From Clostridia bacterium (GTDB lineage Bacteria; Bacillota; Clostridia; Christensenellales; Pumilibacteraceae): DNA of 64,000 nucleotides. Under the pieces are notes generated by a model. It ran no database searches and was not told the origin of the DNA. It was given only the letters and a program-made list of their open reading frames with translations. The stretch covers positions 235,213-299,212 of the forward strand of contig JAAWDP010000011.1 of NCBI GenBank assembly GCA_022793815.1, in the 5' to 3' direction. Made by a program: the position numbers and the translations under genes. The first letter of the stretch is position 1. Each line of letters begins with the position of its first letter. Shown here in pieces: positions 52,901 through 61,588 of the stretch.

Positions 52901-53400
52901 CCGTGGCAAGCTTTAACGATTCGAGAACGATTCTCGACCAAGGCGGCGCCGAGTCGCTGCTCGGAAGAGGCGATATGCTTTATTCTCCTGCGGATATGCC
53001 GCAGCCGAAGCGTGTTCAGGGTGCTTTTATAACCAGCGAAGAAGTGGCGTCTATTGTCGAATTTGTCAAAGCGCATAATGCTGTTGATTACGACAGTGCG
53101 GCAGAAGAACTCATAATGACCGAGGAAACGCCCGTGGCGGAAAGCGGTGCGTCGGCTTCGGACGGAGACGATGAGTTTGACCCGTTGATTAAAGATGTGT
53201 TAAGGCGCGTTATAGAAACGGGACAAGCATCGACTTCTATGGTTCAACGTCGATTCTCCGTGGGGTACGCGCGTGCATCGAGAATTGTGGACCAAATGGA
53301 AAGCAACCATTTTATAGGACCGATGGAAGGTGCCAATAAGCCGCGTGAAGTATTCATTACGGCAGAGCAGTTTCGAGAGATGTTCGGTGAAGATTTATGA
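49945..53400 (+). CDS. ftsK: FtsK/SpoIIIE family DNA translocase
   Basis: This DNA pump clears chromosomes at the septum during division or sporulation. The protein has 1151 residues. Four N-terminal membrane helices lie within about residues 20-170. A very long low-complexity, Pro/Lys/Glu-rich linker (about 175-660) follows. The motor contains Walker A GATGSGKSACLNSIIASIL near 817, LILIDPKEVEFRIYRDMPHL, Walker B VIVVDELCELMMSG and ILATQRPSVDVITG. A C-terminal gamma winged helix (MVQRRFSVGYARASRIVDQM) reads DNA direction. SpoIIIE of Bacillus is about 790 residues; the extra length is nearly all linker. TTG 49945 is chosen because GGAAGG precedes it and the basic N-terminus begins there. Confidence 0.95.
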   Translation: MNRRQIDSKRSKKSGSGDLIGIALIVVSAFFLLCICVPIILGAISQAIRVAVLGVFGLFAYPMFLAFLFLGISLVRDLSLRISVKSRICISVIAFCAMIILQLATSFSHLNEGFSYYISSVLDVKVTAGGVLFGIFAYGLQAAVTQVFAYILMSTGIIIPLLIMLNVFGKIGGKKEKQEPVPQNKRATFEKSDKPAKMVRPIEDNGLFVGTIIPNPNKIGTDGGSFSQMSVRQPTEPSMDSRLTENDARNVLAKSKTETPRFESYESVREKYGVESPKSNGLIVGSKSNGYSGSSVKRDPREVLFGNKTAQYRNYIAANTDPAVLNSAGYGGLANSSDYGVTEYNATNVITPTPSVSVPQVKTQPMPPKYVHKPIAGYEVVMPAPKDISADIVGGEITDGEAESQKLAETKRVVETESENNGFNRKRIEPTTFKPIERTQGNEEVQAPIVNGDYFRKENTVDKTLDTSKNSEKLIVVSNDETYKTKTSERVYDDIPKLVIPEPKLENPIENDEPLAPIIDGESNEPLTSLEELIKSEKRIMGRDEAAETKNDVRSDFAYTHAIFETEYEPDKEAAIVREDKKQSGFEYSDEVEDLSEKTFAPIDDNTGYYESDSLVVETPKAPPIRNRASTSTQKEQVSIDAFLASNKPDEQVKPKPRKKHVKYIAPPLDLLVSNSVDPTVFRGNAEEKSKKLEETLESLRLPAKVIAITSGPAVTRYELEIPPGISVRKIENFSSDIQYNLESDGKIRIETPIPGKRAVGIEVPNSEIATVALRDIIGSKEFQNASSPLTLAVGKDIAGANIICNLEKMPHLLIAGATGSGKSACLNSIIASILYKASPEDVRLILIDPKEVEFRIYRDMPHLLMKEIINETDQAIRAFKWAKLEMDRRYKLLSQYCTRNIQEFNACSAVKDGIEEKMPRIVIVVDELCELMMSGNRKDMEDKIMSMAQKARAAGIHLILATQRPSVDVITGTIKANLPSRIAFAVASFNDSRTILDQGGAESLLGRGDMLYSPADMPQPKRVQGAFITSEEVASIVEFVKAHNAVDYDSAAEELIMTEETPVAESGASASDGDDEFDPLIKDVLRRVIETGQASTSMVQRRFSVGYARASRIVDQMESNHFIGPMEGANKPREVFITAEQFREMFGEDL

Positions 53401-54701
53401 CAAAATCGGTTGCCGTAGTGTCGCTCGGGTGCGATAAAAACAGAATCGATACGGAACACATGTTGGCGTATTTGGCAGACAGCGGTTACGATATTACGTA
53501 TGATTTCGACGATGCCGATGCAATAATCGTAAACACGTGCGCATTTATAGCTTCGGCGCGCGAAGAAGCAATAGATACCGTGCTGGAAATGGCGGAAAAG
53601 AAGAAGCAAAAATGCAAGCGGCTTATTGTTACTGGCTGTTTGCCGCAAAAATATTCTCAATCTCTGTCTGACGAGTTGCCCGAAGTCGACGCATTTCTCG
53701 GTGTAAACGATTACGATAAAATAGTTTCAGTTTTAGAGGGCAAAATTTCGGAGCGAATCATTTCTGACGGTCGCGACCGTGTGTTCGACCAAAACAGAAT
53801 CGTCACTACGCCCAACCATTATGCTTATTTGTCTGTGGCGGACGGCTGCGACAATTTTTGCACGTTTTGTACGATACCTTCGATACGTGGAAGATATCGT
53901 AGCCGCTCGATTGAAAGTATAGTTTCGGAAGCAAAGCAATTGACCGATGACGGTGTGAAGGAAATCATACTTGTTGCGCAGGATGTTACAAGATACGGAA
54001 TAGACATTTACGGAAGATATGCGCTGGTCGATTTGATAAAAGAGCTTACAAAGCTGGATATTCTTTGGCTGCGTTTGATGTATTGCTATCCCGAGCTTGT
54101 TACCGATGAACTTCTCAATGAGATTGCATTCAATGATAAAGTCGCCAAGTACATAGATATACCCATGCAGCATTTCGACAACGGTATTTTGAAACTCATG
54201 AACAGACGGTCGGATTCCGCACTTTTGCAGTCGATAGTCGACAAAACCTCGGCGCTTGGAATTTCATTGCGAACAACCTTTATGGTGGGATTTCCCACGG
54301 AAACAAACGAACAGTTTGAAAATTTGTGCGCGTTTGCAAAGCGCAGCGACATAGAGCATATCGGCATTTTTGCATATAGTACGGAGGAAGATACGCCGTC
54401 GGCAAAACTTAAACCGCGCGTTCCGCTTGCCGTAAAAAAGCAAAGAATAGACATTCTCGGGCAAATACATTTACAAAAAGCACGTGAGCGCGGCAAAAAA
54501 TACATAGGTAAAGTTGTCGATGTGGTTTACGAAGATATCGATTATGACAGAAATATGTTTGTCGGCAGAACTCAGTATAATGCGCCGGAAATAGATTCGC
54601 TCGTGTATTTTACCGCGGATTTTGCAGATGTAGGGAACGTGTATAAAGTCAGAATAACAGATGCCGATGATTACGATTTGATAGGAGAAGTAATTAAGTG
54701 A
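53397..54701 (+). CDS. rimO: Ribosomal protein S12 methylthiotransferase RimO
   Basis: RimO adds a methylthio group to an Asp of ribosomal protein S12. The protein has 434 residues. The N-terminal UPF0004 domain starts VAVVSLGCDKNRIDTEHML, with NTCAFIASAREEAIDT supplying the second-cluster cysteines. The radical SAM motif is CDNFCTFCTIPSIRGRYRSR near residue 150. A C-terminal TRAM domain follows. The S12-specific words GCDKNRID and IRGRYRSR separate it from MiaB. It starts by an ATGA overlap on ftsK and overlaps pgsA by 4 nt. Confidence 0.96.
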   Translation: MTKSVAVVSLGCDKNRIDTEHMLAYLADSGYDITYDFDDADAIIVNTCAFIASAREEAIDTVLEMAEKKKQKCKRLIVTGCLPQKYSQSLSDELPEVDAFLGVNDYDKIVSVLEGKISERIISDGRDRVFDQNRIVTTPNHYAYLSVADGCDNFCTFCTIPSIRGRYRSRSIESIVSEAKQLTDDGVKEIILVAQDVTRYGIDIYGRYALVDLIKELTKLDILWLRLMYCYPELVTDELLNEIAFNDKVAKYIDIPMQHFDNGILKLMNRRSDSALLQSIVDKTSALGISLRTTFMVGFPTETNEQFENLCAFAKRSDIEHIGIFAYSTEEDTPSAKLKPRVPLAVKKQRIDILGQIHLQKARERGKKYIGKVVDVVYEDIDYDRNMFVGRTQYNAPEIDSLVYFTADFADVGNVYKVRITDADDYDLIGEVIK

Positions 54702-55267
54702 ATTTACCCACGAAATTAACTGTAACAAGAATAGTTCTCATTCCGATATTTGTAGCGGTGTTTTTAATCGACTCTATTCCTTACGGAAAGTTCATTGCTC
54801 TCGGTATATTTATCATTGCATCATTTACCGATTGGCTGGACGGATATATAGCGAGAAAATATAACCTTGTAACTGATTTGGGCAAGTGCCTCGATTCTAT
54901 TGCGGATAAGTTATTGGTAAATGCCGCGCTCATCTTGATAATCCTTAAAACGGTTCCGGAATTTCAGATTGCCATTACCGCAATAACGATATTGATAATT
55001 TCGCGGGAATTTATAATAAGCGGTCTTCGTATTATGGCAGGATTCAAAGGGTACGTTCTTGCTGCGGATAAGCTTGGAAAAGTAAAAGCCGCATTGCAAA
55101 TGATTGCGATAGTTTTTCTTTTGCCTTATTCCGATATCATTCCGTTGCATGCCTTTGCGGCGGAAACAGTTTTCTATATCGGTTTCGGTTTGCTGTGTAT
55201 TTCGGCGGTAATGGCTATTATATCCGGGATAAATTATATCGTTAAAAACAGGGAAGTACTCAAATAA
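54698..55267 (+). CDS. pgsA: CDP-diacylglycerol-glycerol-3-phosphate 3-phosphatidyltransferase
   Basis: PgsA makes phosphatidylglycerophosphate in the membrane. The protein has 189 residues and about five helices. The CDP-alcohol phosphotransferase motif is present as DWLDGYIARKYNLVTDLGKC followed by LDSIADK, with all the acidic residues. NLPTKLTVTRI is the typical N-terminus. The start is GTG 54698, overlapping rimO, with AGGAGAA upstream. The order rimO-pgsA-cinA-recA-rny is the standard Firmicutes cluster. Confidence 0.96.
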   Translation: MNLPTKLTVTRIVLIPIFVAVFLIDSIPYGKFIALGIFIIASFTDWLDGYIARKYNLVTDLGKCLDSIADKLLVNAALILIILKTVPEFQIAITAITILIISREFIISGLRIMAGFKGYVLAADKLGKVKAALQMIAIVFLLPYSDIIPLHAFAAETVFYIGFGLLCISAVMAIISGINYIVKNREVLK

Positions 55268-56328
55268 TGCAGATAGGTTTTCTTGCGACAAAGTCGGCAG
55301 AATCCTTTTTGCCGAGAATGAAAAAAATACTTTCGCGCAAAGGACACAGTCTGGCTTGTTCCGTATATGTCGATTCCGATTTATATTTTGCTTCTGCTTT
55401 GAATTTTGCGGCTATGCAATCCCAGGCGATAGTATTCTATGGAAACAAAGACATGTTGTTTGACGCTCTCAAAAACGATTACGAAGTCGATTCCGCTCTG
55501 TCGCTGTTTGAATTGAACGATACTCTTTATGCCGTCATGGACGAATACAGCGACGAATACATGGACGAAACGGTTTTGCCGATGCTCAACAGTCGCTGTA
55601 AGACTTTATACACTACCGAAATAATCAAGACATTTTCAAAGTCCGAAGAAGAGCTGAGAGAATTATTGAAAAACGAAATAAAAAACCGAAACCGTATATC
55701 GATTTCGTTTTACCCCTCGGCATGCGAATGTGAAATAGATATTAGATATTCCAGCAAAATGTCGCGTGAAATTGTGAATTCGGTAATTTCCAACGTAAAA
55801 AATACTGTCAAGGAGTATACTTACGCTTATCGGGATATATCTCTTGCGCAAAGAGTTTTCGAGATGTTGCAAATCCACCGTAAAAGAGTGTGCATAGCGG
55901 AATCGTTTACGGGCGGTGCTATTGCTTCGGCATTGACTCTTTGCCCCGGAGCAAGCGAATTTGTTTCGGAAGGTATTGTGAGTTATACAAACGAATCGAA
56001 AATCCGCAGACTCGGTGTTTCGAAACATACATTGGAAAGTTGGGGTGCCGTGAGTTCTGACTGTGTCTACGAAATGGCAGTCAACATCATGCGTCAAAGC
56101 GGTTGCGATGTGTGTGTTGCTACAAGCGGTAACGCGGGACCGAAATCCGAGCGTGAAGGCGAAGTTGGGCGCTGCTATATAGCAGTCGGCGATATGAGTG
56201 GAATTCACATATTCGAGCACGATTTTCATGGAAACCGTGAATTCATAACCGAATGCGGAACAAAATATGCACTTTATTATCTGTATAAACAATTGCAATC
56301 TTATGACGAAAGAATGATTGAAAATTAA
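55267..56328 (+). CDS. cinA: CinA-like protein with degenerate N-terminal domain and PncC-type amidase domain
   Basis: The C-terminal part (about residues 200-345) is a CinA/PncC nicotinamide-nucleotide amidase domain (CIAESFTGGAIASALTLCPG, ASEFVSEGIVSYTNESKIRR, GCDVCVATSGNAGPKSEREG). The middle (about 115-195) resembles the small KH-like linker domain of CinA (IIKTFSKSEEELRELL). The N-terminal 110 residues keep the length order of the MoaB-like domain only in part and lack its glycine-rich motifs. At 353 residues it is about 60 shorter than typical CinA. Amidase activity is likely; nucleotide pyrophosphatase activity is not. It starts TAATG on pgsA and lies before recA, as CinA does elsewhere. 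Confidence 0.85.
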   Translation: MQIGFLATKSAESFLPRMKKILSRKGHSLACSVYVDSDLYFASALNFAAMQSQAIVFYGNKDMLFDALKNDYEVDSALSLFELNDTLYAVMDEYSDEYMDETVLPMLNSRCKTLYTTEIIKTFSKSEEELRELLKNEIKNRNRISISFYPSACECEIDIRYSSKMSREIVNSVISNVKNTVKEYTYAYRDISLAQRVFEMLQIHRKRVCIAESFTGGAIASALTLCPGASEFVSEGIVSYTNESKIRRLGVSKHTLESWGAVSSDCVYEMAVNIMRQSGCDVCVATSGNAGPKSEREGEVGRCYIAVGDMSGIHIFEHDFHGNREFITECGTKYALYYLYKQLQSYDERMIEN

Positions 56329-56346
56329 AAGGACAAGGAGAAAAAC

Positions 56347-57444
56347 ATGGCTACGTCAAGCAAAGAGAAACAGTTTAAGGTATATAATACCAATATGACG
56401 CCCGAAGAAAAAGCTAAGGCGTTGGAAGATGCTATCCACGAAATAGAAAAGACTTTCGGTAAAGGGTCTATCATGAAGCTTACCGAAACAAAGGCCGATA
56501 CCGTCGACGTTATTCCTACGGGATGTTTATCGCTCGACCTTGCACTCGGTATCGGCGGTTTGCCCCGCGGAAGGATTGTCGAAATATACGGACCCGAGTC
56601 CAGCGGTAAAACCACGCTTTCGTTGCATGTCATAGCAGAAGCGCAAAAAATCAACGGCAATGTGGCATTTATCGATGCGGAGCATGCTCTCGACCCGGTT
56701 TACGCAAATGCGCTCGGTATAGATTTGGATAAGCTTTACATATCTCAGCCCGATACCGGTGAGCAAGCACTTGATATTACGGAAAGACTTGTTACCAGTT
56801 GCGCATTCGACGTAATAGTAATAGACTCCGTTGCTGCTTTGACGCCGAAAGCCGAAATAGAAGGCGAAATGGGTGCCAGCCATGTTGGATTGCAAGCACG
56901 TTTGATGTCGCAAGCCCTGCGCAAGCTTACCGCAGTGTGTAACAGAACAAAGACTTGTGTAATATTCATAAACCAGTTACGAGAAAAAGTCGGCGTAATG
57001 TTCGGAAATCCGGAAGTCACCCCGGGCGGCAAAGCATTGAAGTTTTACGCCAGTGTCCGTTTGGATGTCCGCAAAAAGGAAGCGTTTAAAACGGGAACCG
57101 AAATTGCCGGCAATAAGACCACCGTTAAAGTCGTTAAAAACAAATTGGCTCCGCCGTTTAAACTCGCCGAATTCGATATCGTTTTCGGAAAAGGCATAAG
57201 CCGTTCGAGCTGTTTGGTAGACCTTGCTTTGAAGTTCGGACTTATGACAAAAAGCGGTTCGTGGTTTAATTATAAAGGCGACCGTTTTGCGCAGGGTCGC
57301 GAGGGCGCAAAAAAGAAATTCGACGAAGATGCGGCTCTTGCGGCGGAAGTCGAAGCCGAAATACGTAAATTGGCGGGCGAGAAGTCGGATTTGCTTATGA
57401 CCGCCGGCGACGGAGAAGAGGGGGAAGCGCAACAAGAAGAATAA
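56347..57444 (+). CDS. recA: DNA recombinase RecA
   Basis: RecA drives homologous recombination and SOS induction. The protein has 365 residues. Walker A is [20 protein letters not shown] near residue 81. Walker B is [20 protein letters not shown]. The DNA-binding loop is [11 protein letters not shown] and the signature [20 protein letters not shown] is intact. An acidic C-terminal tail ([12 protein letters not shown]) is usual. AAGGAGA lies upstream of ATG 56347. No LexA-type operator was recognised before the gene; it may be read from pgsA/cinA. Confidence 0.98.
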   Translation: MATSSKEKQFKVYNTNMTPEEKAKALEDAIHEIEKTFGKGSIMKLTETKADTVDVIPTGCLSLDLALGIGGLPRGRIVEIYGPESSGKTTLSLHVIAEAQKINGNVAFIDAEHALDPVYANALGIDLDKLYISQPDTGEQALDITERLVTSCAFDVIVIDSVAALTPKAEIEGEMGASHVGLQARLMSQALRKLTAVCNRTKTCVIFINQLREKVGVMFGNPEVTPGGKALKFYASVRLDVRKKEAFKTGTEIAGNKTTVKVVKNKLAPPFKLAEFDIVFGKGISRSSCLVDLALKFGLMTKSGSWFNYKGDRFAQGREGAKKKFDEDAALAAEVEAEIRKLAGEKSDLLMTAGDGEEGEAQQEE

Positions 57445-57486
57445 AACATTTTGTCAAAAAGAATTATTGCTTAAACAGCGGTTTAC

Positions 57487-57515
57487 TTGACAATTCGGAC
57501 ATAATAATGTATTAT
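57487..57515 (+). promoter_or_regulatory. Promoter of rny
   Basis: Consensus TTGACA (57487-57492), a 17-nt spacer and TATTAT (57510-57515). The predicted transcript begins near 57522, inside a hairpin, and has a leader of about 100 nt. Confidence 0.75.
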
Positions 57516-57518
57516 AAT

Positions 57519-57540
57519 AAGCAGAGTGAAAGCTCTGCTT
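57519..57540 (+). other. 5'-terminal hairpin of the rny transcript
   Basis: AAGCAGAG (57519-57526) pairs perfectly with CTCTGCTT (57533-57540), loop TGAAAG. Position directly after the -10 box means the mRNA would begin with or within the stem, a known way to slow 5'-end-dependent decay. Confidence 0.55.
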
Positions 57541-57620
57541 ATTTGTTTGAATGCGATTTTCGTTTTTGAATCTTCAAATTGCTTGAACAACTAAAAATTA
57601 TAAGGAGGTTATTTTAGACT

Positions 57621-59234
57621 GTGTTTAACAATTTTTCTACGGTATTATCTACCGGTGTCGGTTTATATATATTGTCTGCGGCAATCGGTCTCATAGTCGG
57701 TGCGGCAGCAGCGTTGACAGTATATTGGCTTGTGTCAAAAAATAAAATCGGCAGTGTAAGAAAATCAGCCAATAAATTGGTAGAAGACGCTATCAAAGAT
57801 GCAAAACAAAAAAGAAAAGAAATAATGAGGGAGACCAATGCCGAAATCGATAAAATCAAAACCGATTTCGACAGACAGCGTTCCGATTTCGAAAAAGAAA
57901 TTCGGGACAAGCGTACCGAGTTGCAGCGCTCCGAACAACGTATATATTCAAAAGAGGACCTTTTGAGTAAGAAAGAGGATGCTCTCGACAAAAAACTTGA
58001 ATCGATAGAGCAGACAAAACAGCATTTGGCACAAAAAGAAGAAGAAATCAAGCGTATCAAATCCGATGCCGAAGCCGTTCATCAGCAAATGATTACCGCT
58101 GTCGAGCAAGCCGCGGCTATGACTCGCGAAGAGGCAAAAGCAAAACTGATAGAGGCTATCGAGGAAGATGCGAAGAGGGATGCCGCAAAGTTTGTCAGAG
58201 AAGCGGAAGCCGAGGCCAAAGAAGAAGCGGATAAAAAAGCTCGGGATATCGTTGCGCAGGCAGTTCAGCGTTGCGCGGTAGACCACAGCTCCGAAATAAC
58301 CGTATCGGTGGTGAATTTGCCCAACGAGGATATGAAAGGACGCATTATCGGCAGAGAAGGTCGTAATATCCGCGCTTTGGAAAACGCTACGGGCATAGAT
58401 TTGATTATCGACGATACCCCCGAAGCCGTAGTCCTTTCGGGATTCGACCCCATACGCAGAGAGGTTGCTCGCATTACTCTGGAAAAACTGATTGCGGACG
58501 GGCGCATACATCCGGCACGCATAGAAGAAATGGTTGAAAAGACCAGAAAAGAGCTTGATGTTAAAATCAAAGAAGCGGGTGAAACCGCCATGTTCGATGC
58601 CGGGGTTTTCGGACTTCATAATGACCTTATCAAGCTTCTCGGTCGTTTGCAATACCGCACCAGTTACGGGCAGAATGTATTGAAACATTCTTTGGAAGTT
58701 TCCCATTTGGCGGGACTTATGGCGTCCGAACTCGGTGCCGATGTCGGACTCTGCAAACGTGCGGGGTTATTGCATGATATAGGCAAAGCGATAGACCACG
58801 AAGTCGAAGGAACACACGTTTCAATCGGCGCAGACCTTGCAAAGAAATACAAGGAAAGCAAAGAGATTGTGCATTGTATTGCGGCGCATCATAACGATGT
58901 CGATCCCGAAACGGTAGAGGTGGTAATTGTGCAGTGTGCCGATGCAATCAGCGGCGCACGTCCGGGCGCAAGGCGCGAGTCTTTGGATAATTACGTCAAA
59001 CGTCTTGAAAAACTCGAAAGCATTGCCAATGCGTTTAAGGGTGTTGAAAAGTCTTATGCTATTCAAGCCGGTCGTGAAGTACGAATCATTGTTAAACCGG
59101 AAGTTGTAAAGGACGACGCTACAGTATTTATGGCTAAGGAAATAGCGGCTCAAATAGAGAAAGAAATGGAATATCCGGGACAGATAAAGGTAAATGTTAT
59201 CAGAGAAACGCGTAGCGTAGAATATGCAAAATAA
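57621..59234 (+). CDS. rny: Ribonuclease Y
   Basis: RNase Y is the membrane-bound endonuclease that starts mRNA decay in many Firmicutes. The protein has 537 residues. An N-terminal helix ([20 protein letters not shown]) is followed by a long coiled coil (about 45-215). A KH domain ([20 protein letters not shown]) and an HD domain with [20 protein letters not shown] near residue 384 follow. The length matches the family (about 520). The start is GTG 57621, 12 nt after TAAGGAGG. It has its own promoter and is followed by a strong terminator. Confidence 0.97.
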   Translation: MFNNFSTVLSTGVGLYILSAAIGLIVGAAAALTVYWLVSKNKIGSVRKSANKLVEDAIKDAKQKRKEIMRETNAEIDKIKTDFDRQRSDFEKEIRDKRTELQRSEQRIYSKEDLLSKKEDALDKKLESIEQTKQHLAQKEEEIKRIKSDAEAVHQQMITAVEQAAAMTREEAKAKLIEAIEEDAKRDAAKFVREAEAEAKEEADKKARDIVAQAVQRCAVDHSSEITVSVVNLPNEDMKGRIIGREGRNIRALENATGIDLIIDDTPEAVVLSGFDPIRREVARITLEKLIADGRIHPARIEEMVEKTRKELDVKIKEAGETAMFDAGVFGLHNDLIKLLGRLQYRTSYGQNVLKHSLEVSHLAGLMASELGADVGLCKRAGLLHDIGKAIDHEVEGTHVSIGADLAKKYKESKEIVHCIAAHHNDVDPETVEVVIVQCADAISGARPGARRESLDNYVKRLEKLESIANAFKGVEKSYAIQAGREVRIIVKPEVVKDDATVFMAKEIAAQIEKEMEYPGQIKVNVIRETRSVEYAK

Positions 59235-59250
59235 CAATATGTAAATTTAC

Positions 59251-59281
59251 AGACCGACTGCATTTAACGCAGTCGGTCTTG
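59251..59281. terminator. Bidirectional terminator between rny and the collagen-like gene
   Basis: A perfect 11-bp inverted repeat, AGACCGACTGC (59251-59261) with GCAGTCGGTCT (59269-59279), loop ATTTAAC, lies between convergent genes and can serve both. Confidence 0.8.
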
Positions 59282-59315
59282 TGTTATTGCACTTGACTTT
59301 ATTCATCGTCTATTC

Positions 59316-60260
59316 CTAAATCTCTACGTCATGTTCTGTCCGTGCAAATTGCGTCGCAAGCAATCCTGCCGCACGCATATTTGCAAGCAATTGGTTCAGC
59401 GTATCGGCTACTTGTTCGGGCGTGGGTGTAGAGGGAGCATCGGCAACCGCTGCCGCGGGAGTTATCGTTCCAGTCGGACCCGTAGGACCTATGGGACCTG
59501 TTGCACCCGTGGGACCTGTCGGTCCCGTTATACCGTCAGCACCCGTCGCGCCTGTTGCGCCGGTAGGTCCCGTAATGCCGTTGGCGCCTGTGGGACCCGT
59601 CGGTCCGATTGCACCTATTTCGCCGGCAGGACCTGTTGCACCCGTGGGACCTGTCGGTCCCGTTATACCGTCAGCACCCGTCGCGCCCGTAGCACCGGTA
59701 GGTCCGACTGCGCCGTCGGCGCCGGTCGCACCAATAGGACCGGTTGCACCGGTATTACCCGTGGCACCCGTCGGTCCGATGGCGCCGGCACTTCCTGCTG
59801 CACCTGTTGCGCCCGTCGGTCCGGTCGCACCTGTGGGTCCGGTTGCTCCGGTGTTTCCGACGGGACCCGTCGCGCCTATTGCACCCGTGGGACCTGTCGG
59901 TCCGGCAAGACCGGTGGCTCCCGTCGGTCCCGTAATTCCGTTAGCGCCCGTCGGACCCGTAGGACCTATGGGGCCTGTTGCTCCTGTGACGCCGTTGGCA
60001 CCTGTCGCGCCTACTGCGCCGGTGGGACCTGTTGCGCCCGTGACACCGTTTATACCGGGTAAGCCGTTAGCGCCCGTCGGTCCGGTCGCACCTGTGGGGC
60101 CGATAGGACCCCTTGGACCGGTCGCGCCGGTGGGGCCTGTCGGTCCTGTTATGCCTCCCGTCGGTCCCGTAGGGGGAATGGGAGGACAGCAACATCCGGG
60201 ACGGCACGTATGCGTGGGACGGCATCCGCAGTTATTGCATCTGTTAAAAAAGTATGACAT
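59316..60260 (-). CDS. Collagen-like (Gly-X-Y) surface protein, BclA-like
   Basis: This 314-residue protein has three parts. The N-terminus (about 35 residues) is Cys-rich ([16 protein letters not shown]). About 75 uninterrupted Gly-X-Y triplets follow, dominated by GPT and GAT ([10 protein letters not shown] type). The C-terminal 50 residues contain [20 protein letters not shown], a motif I remember from clostridial and bacillar exosporium/spore-coat collagen-like proteins. No signal peptide is present, as expected for mother-cell-made spore-surface proteins. ATG 60260 (GAGGATT upstream) is preferred to the longer upstream frame. It starts 4 nt after the glycosyltransferase stop, so the two form one operon. 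Confidence 0.88.
   Translation of the reverse strand: MSYFFNRCNNCGCRPTHTCRPGCCCPPIPPTGPTGGITGPTGPTGATGPRGPIGPTGATGPTGANGLPGINGVTGATGPTGAVGATGANGVTGATGPIGPTGPTGANGITGPTGATGLAGPTGPTGAIGATGPVGNTGATGPTGATGPTGATGAAGSAGAIGPTGATGNTGATGPIGATGADGAVGPTGATGATGADGITGPTGPTGATGPAGEIGAIGPTGPTGANGITGPTGATGATGADGITGPTGPTGATGPIGPTGPTGTITPAAAVADAPSTPTPEQVADTLNQLLANMRAAGLLATQFARTEHDVEI
59494..59687 (-). repeat. Long exact repeat inside the collagen-like region
   Basis: A 59-nt block at 59494-59552 recurs without change at 59629-59687, an offset of 135 nt (15 Gly-X-Y triplets). Many shorter near-copies fill the rest of the region. This points to recent in-frame duplication and likely length variation between strains. 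Confidence 0.75.
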
Positions 60261-60264
60261 AACT

Positions 60265-61335
60265 TTAATCCTCGTTTGATTTTTTGAAATATTTTTTATT
60301 ATACATATATGCGGGAGAGTCGGGTCTGAATCCGCCGGCAATCTCATTGTAATATTCTGCTTTGTCGGGGTTGCCGAGCTTGTCGTAAATTACGCAAAGT
60401 TGGATGGCGGGAATAAACCCTCCGTAATCGATTTCATTGAACCCGAGGTTTGTATCGGTATGGCAGTTCAGGGCGGCTTGATACCAATACTCGGCTTCGA
60501 TTAATTGGCCGCATTTCATGAATAATTCGCCGATTCTGCATAGGGTTTTGTTTCGCGGAACTGCGTACATAAGCCCTTTCAAAGCCGTTTCGAATGCTTT
60601 TTCGCCGTTTCCGATTTTTTCATAACAAACAGATAAATCGTAACATGCGCATATTTTGTTTTCAAACCAACCCGATTTGTCAGCTAAAAACTTTTCGAAA
60701 CTATTAACGGCGTCGGGTGTTTTTCCGTTATACATAAGCTCTCTTGCATAATAGAACTGTAATCGGGGTGACAGTACTTTACCTTCGGCAAGTTGTTTTT
60801 CCATTATTTTCAGGTTTCTTTCGGAAGGATTGGTCTTAATTTTTCTGTGTTGAACGGAAATGTCCGTGTACATGCTGCGTCCTTTGACATCGATTACTTC
60901 ATGCACCGGCTCAATCCATACGGGATTTGCACTTCGGCGCACGATTCTTTCTCTGTAATATGTGAAAATCGGCTTGTCGTTTTCATCGAACGCAACGTCA
61001 TAAGGCATATAAATAATGTCTACATCTTCGGGCAAATCGGACTTCAATTTCAACAGTTTTTTTCCGCTTGTTTCCGATAATATGTCGTCTGCATCAAGCC
61101 ACATGACAAAATCGTTTTGGGCAAAGGAAAAGGCGTAATTTCGCGCTGCGGAAAAGTCGTCCACCCATTCGAAGTCGTATACCTTATCTGTAAATTTCCG
61201 TGCAATATCTTTAGTAGTGTCTTCGGAACCCGTGTCGACGATGATAATTTCGTCGACAATGTCTTTTACCGAACTCAAACATCTTGCCAATGTTTTATCT
61301 TCGTTTTTTACAATCATGCAAAGACTTATTTTCAT
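60265..61335 (-). CDS. Family 2 glycosyltransferase with C-terminal TPR-like repeats
   Basis: This 356-residue protein starts with a GT-A domain: [39 protein letters not shown] and the metal-binding [11 protein letters not shown] near residues 78-88. From about residue 215 helical repeats of TPR type follow ([35 protein letters not shown]). ATG 61335 has AAGGTG 8 nt upstream; the longer frame upstream is rejected because the GT strand begins at [10 protein letters not shown]. The operon position before the collagen-like gene suggests that it adds sugar to the Thr-rich triplets, as known for glycosyltransferases encoded beside bclA genes; this is inference. Confidence 0.88.
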   Translation of the reverse strand: MKISLCMIVKNEDKTLARCLSSVKDIVDEIIIVDTGSEDTTKDIARKFTDKVYDFEWVDDFSAARNYAFSFAQNDFVMWLDADDILSETSGKKLLKLKSDLPEDVDIIYMPYDVAFDENDKPIFTYYRERIVRRSANPVWIEPVHEVIDVKGRSMYTDISVQHRKIKTNPSERNLKIMEKQLAEGKVLSPRLQFYYARELMYNGKTPDAVNSFEKFLADKSGWFENKICACYDLSVCYEKIGNGEKAFETALKGLMYAVPRNKTLCRIGELFMKCGQLIEAEYWYQAALNCHTDTNLGFNEIDYGGFIPAIQLCVIYDKLGNPDKAEYYNEIAGGFRPDSPAYMYNKKYFKKSNED

Positions 61336-61413
61336 AAACAAACACCTTATACATGATATGTTATTTTGCGAAAATGGTGAATACGTCAATTTATGAAAAA
61401 CAAGGAAAATTTG

Positions 61414-61442
61414 TTGACTTTGATATTTTTTTTTAGTATAAT
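61414..61442 (+). promoter_or_regulatory. Promoter of tRNA-Trp
   Basis: TTGACT (61414-61419), a 17-nt spacer and perfect TATAAT (61437-61442), 11 nt before the tRNA. Its start leaves almost no leader, unlike the tRNA-Val and tRNA-Gly units. Confidence 0.8.
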
Positions 61443-61453
61443 ATTCATTGCTT

Positions 61454-61528
61454 AGGGGAGTGGCTCAACGGTAGAGTAGCGGTCTCCAAAACCGTAGGTT
61501 GCGTGTTCGAATCGCGTCTCCCCTGCCA
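61454..61528 (+). tRNA. tRNA-Trp(CCA)
   Basis: A 75-nt cloverleaf with encoded CCA. Acceptor AGGGGAG pairs with CTCCCCT; the anticodon loop CTCCAAA gives CCA; T-loop GTTCGAATC. Confidence 0.97.
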
Positions 61529-61535
61529 AAAGGTG

Positions 61536-61569
61536 GCACGGACATCACTTAATGGTGTTCGTGCTTTTT
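61536..61569 (+). terminator. Terminator after tRNA-Trp
   Basis: GCACGGACATC (61536-61546) pairs over 11 bp, two G-U, with GGTGTTCGTGC (61554-61564), followed by TTTTT. It lies 20 nt before proC, which has no other recognised promoter, so some readthrough is likely. Confidence 0.8.
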
Positions 61570-61588
61570 AAAAGTCAAAGAGGTGTAG

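Noticed and set aside
59316..60260. CRISPR-like or satellite repeat in the collagen-like gene
   Set aside because: Spacing follows 9-nt codon triplets and variation is at synonymous or X-Y positions; it is coding repetition, not a repeat-spacer array.
59422..60279. Long plus-strand frame encoding a Val/Pro-rich repeat protein
   Set aside because: It is the mirror of the Gly-X-Y gene on the minus strand: GGN/CCN codons keep the opposite strand open. It has no ribosome binding site, and the minus-strand product has recognisable head and tail regions.
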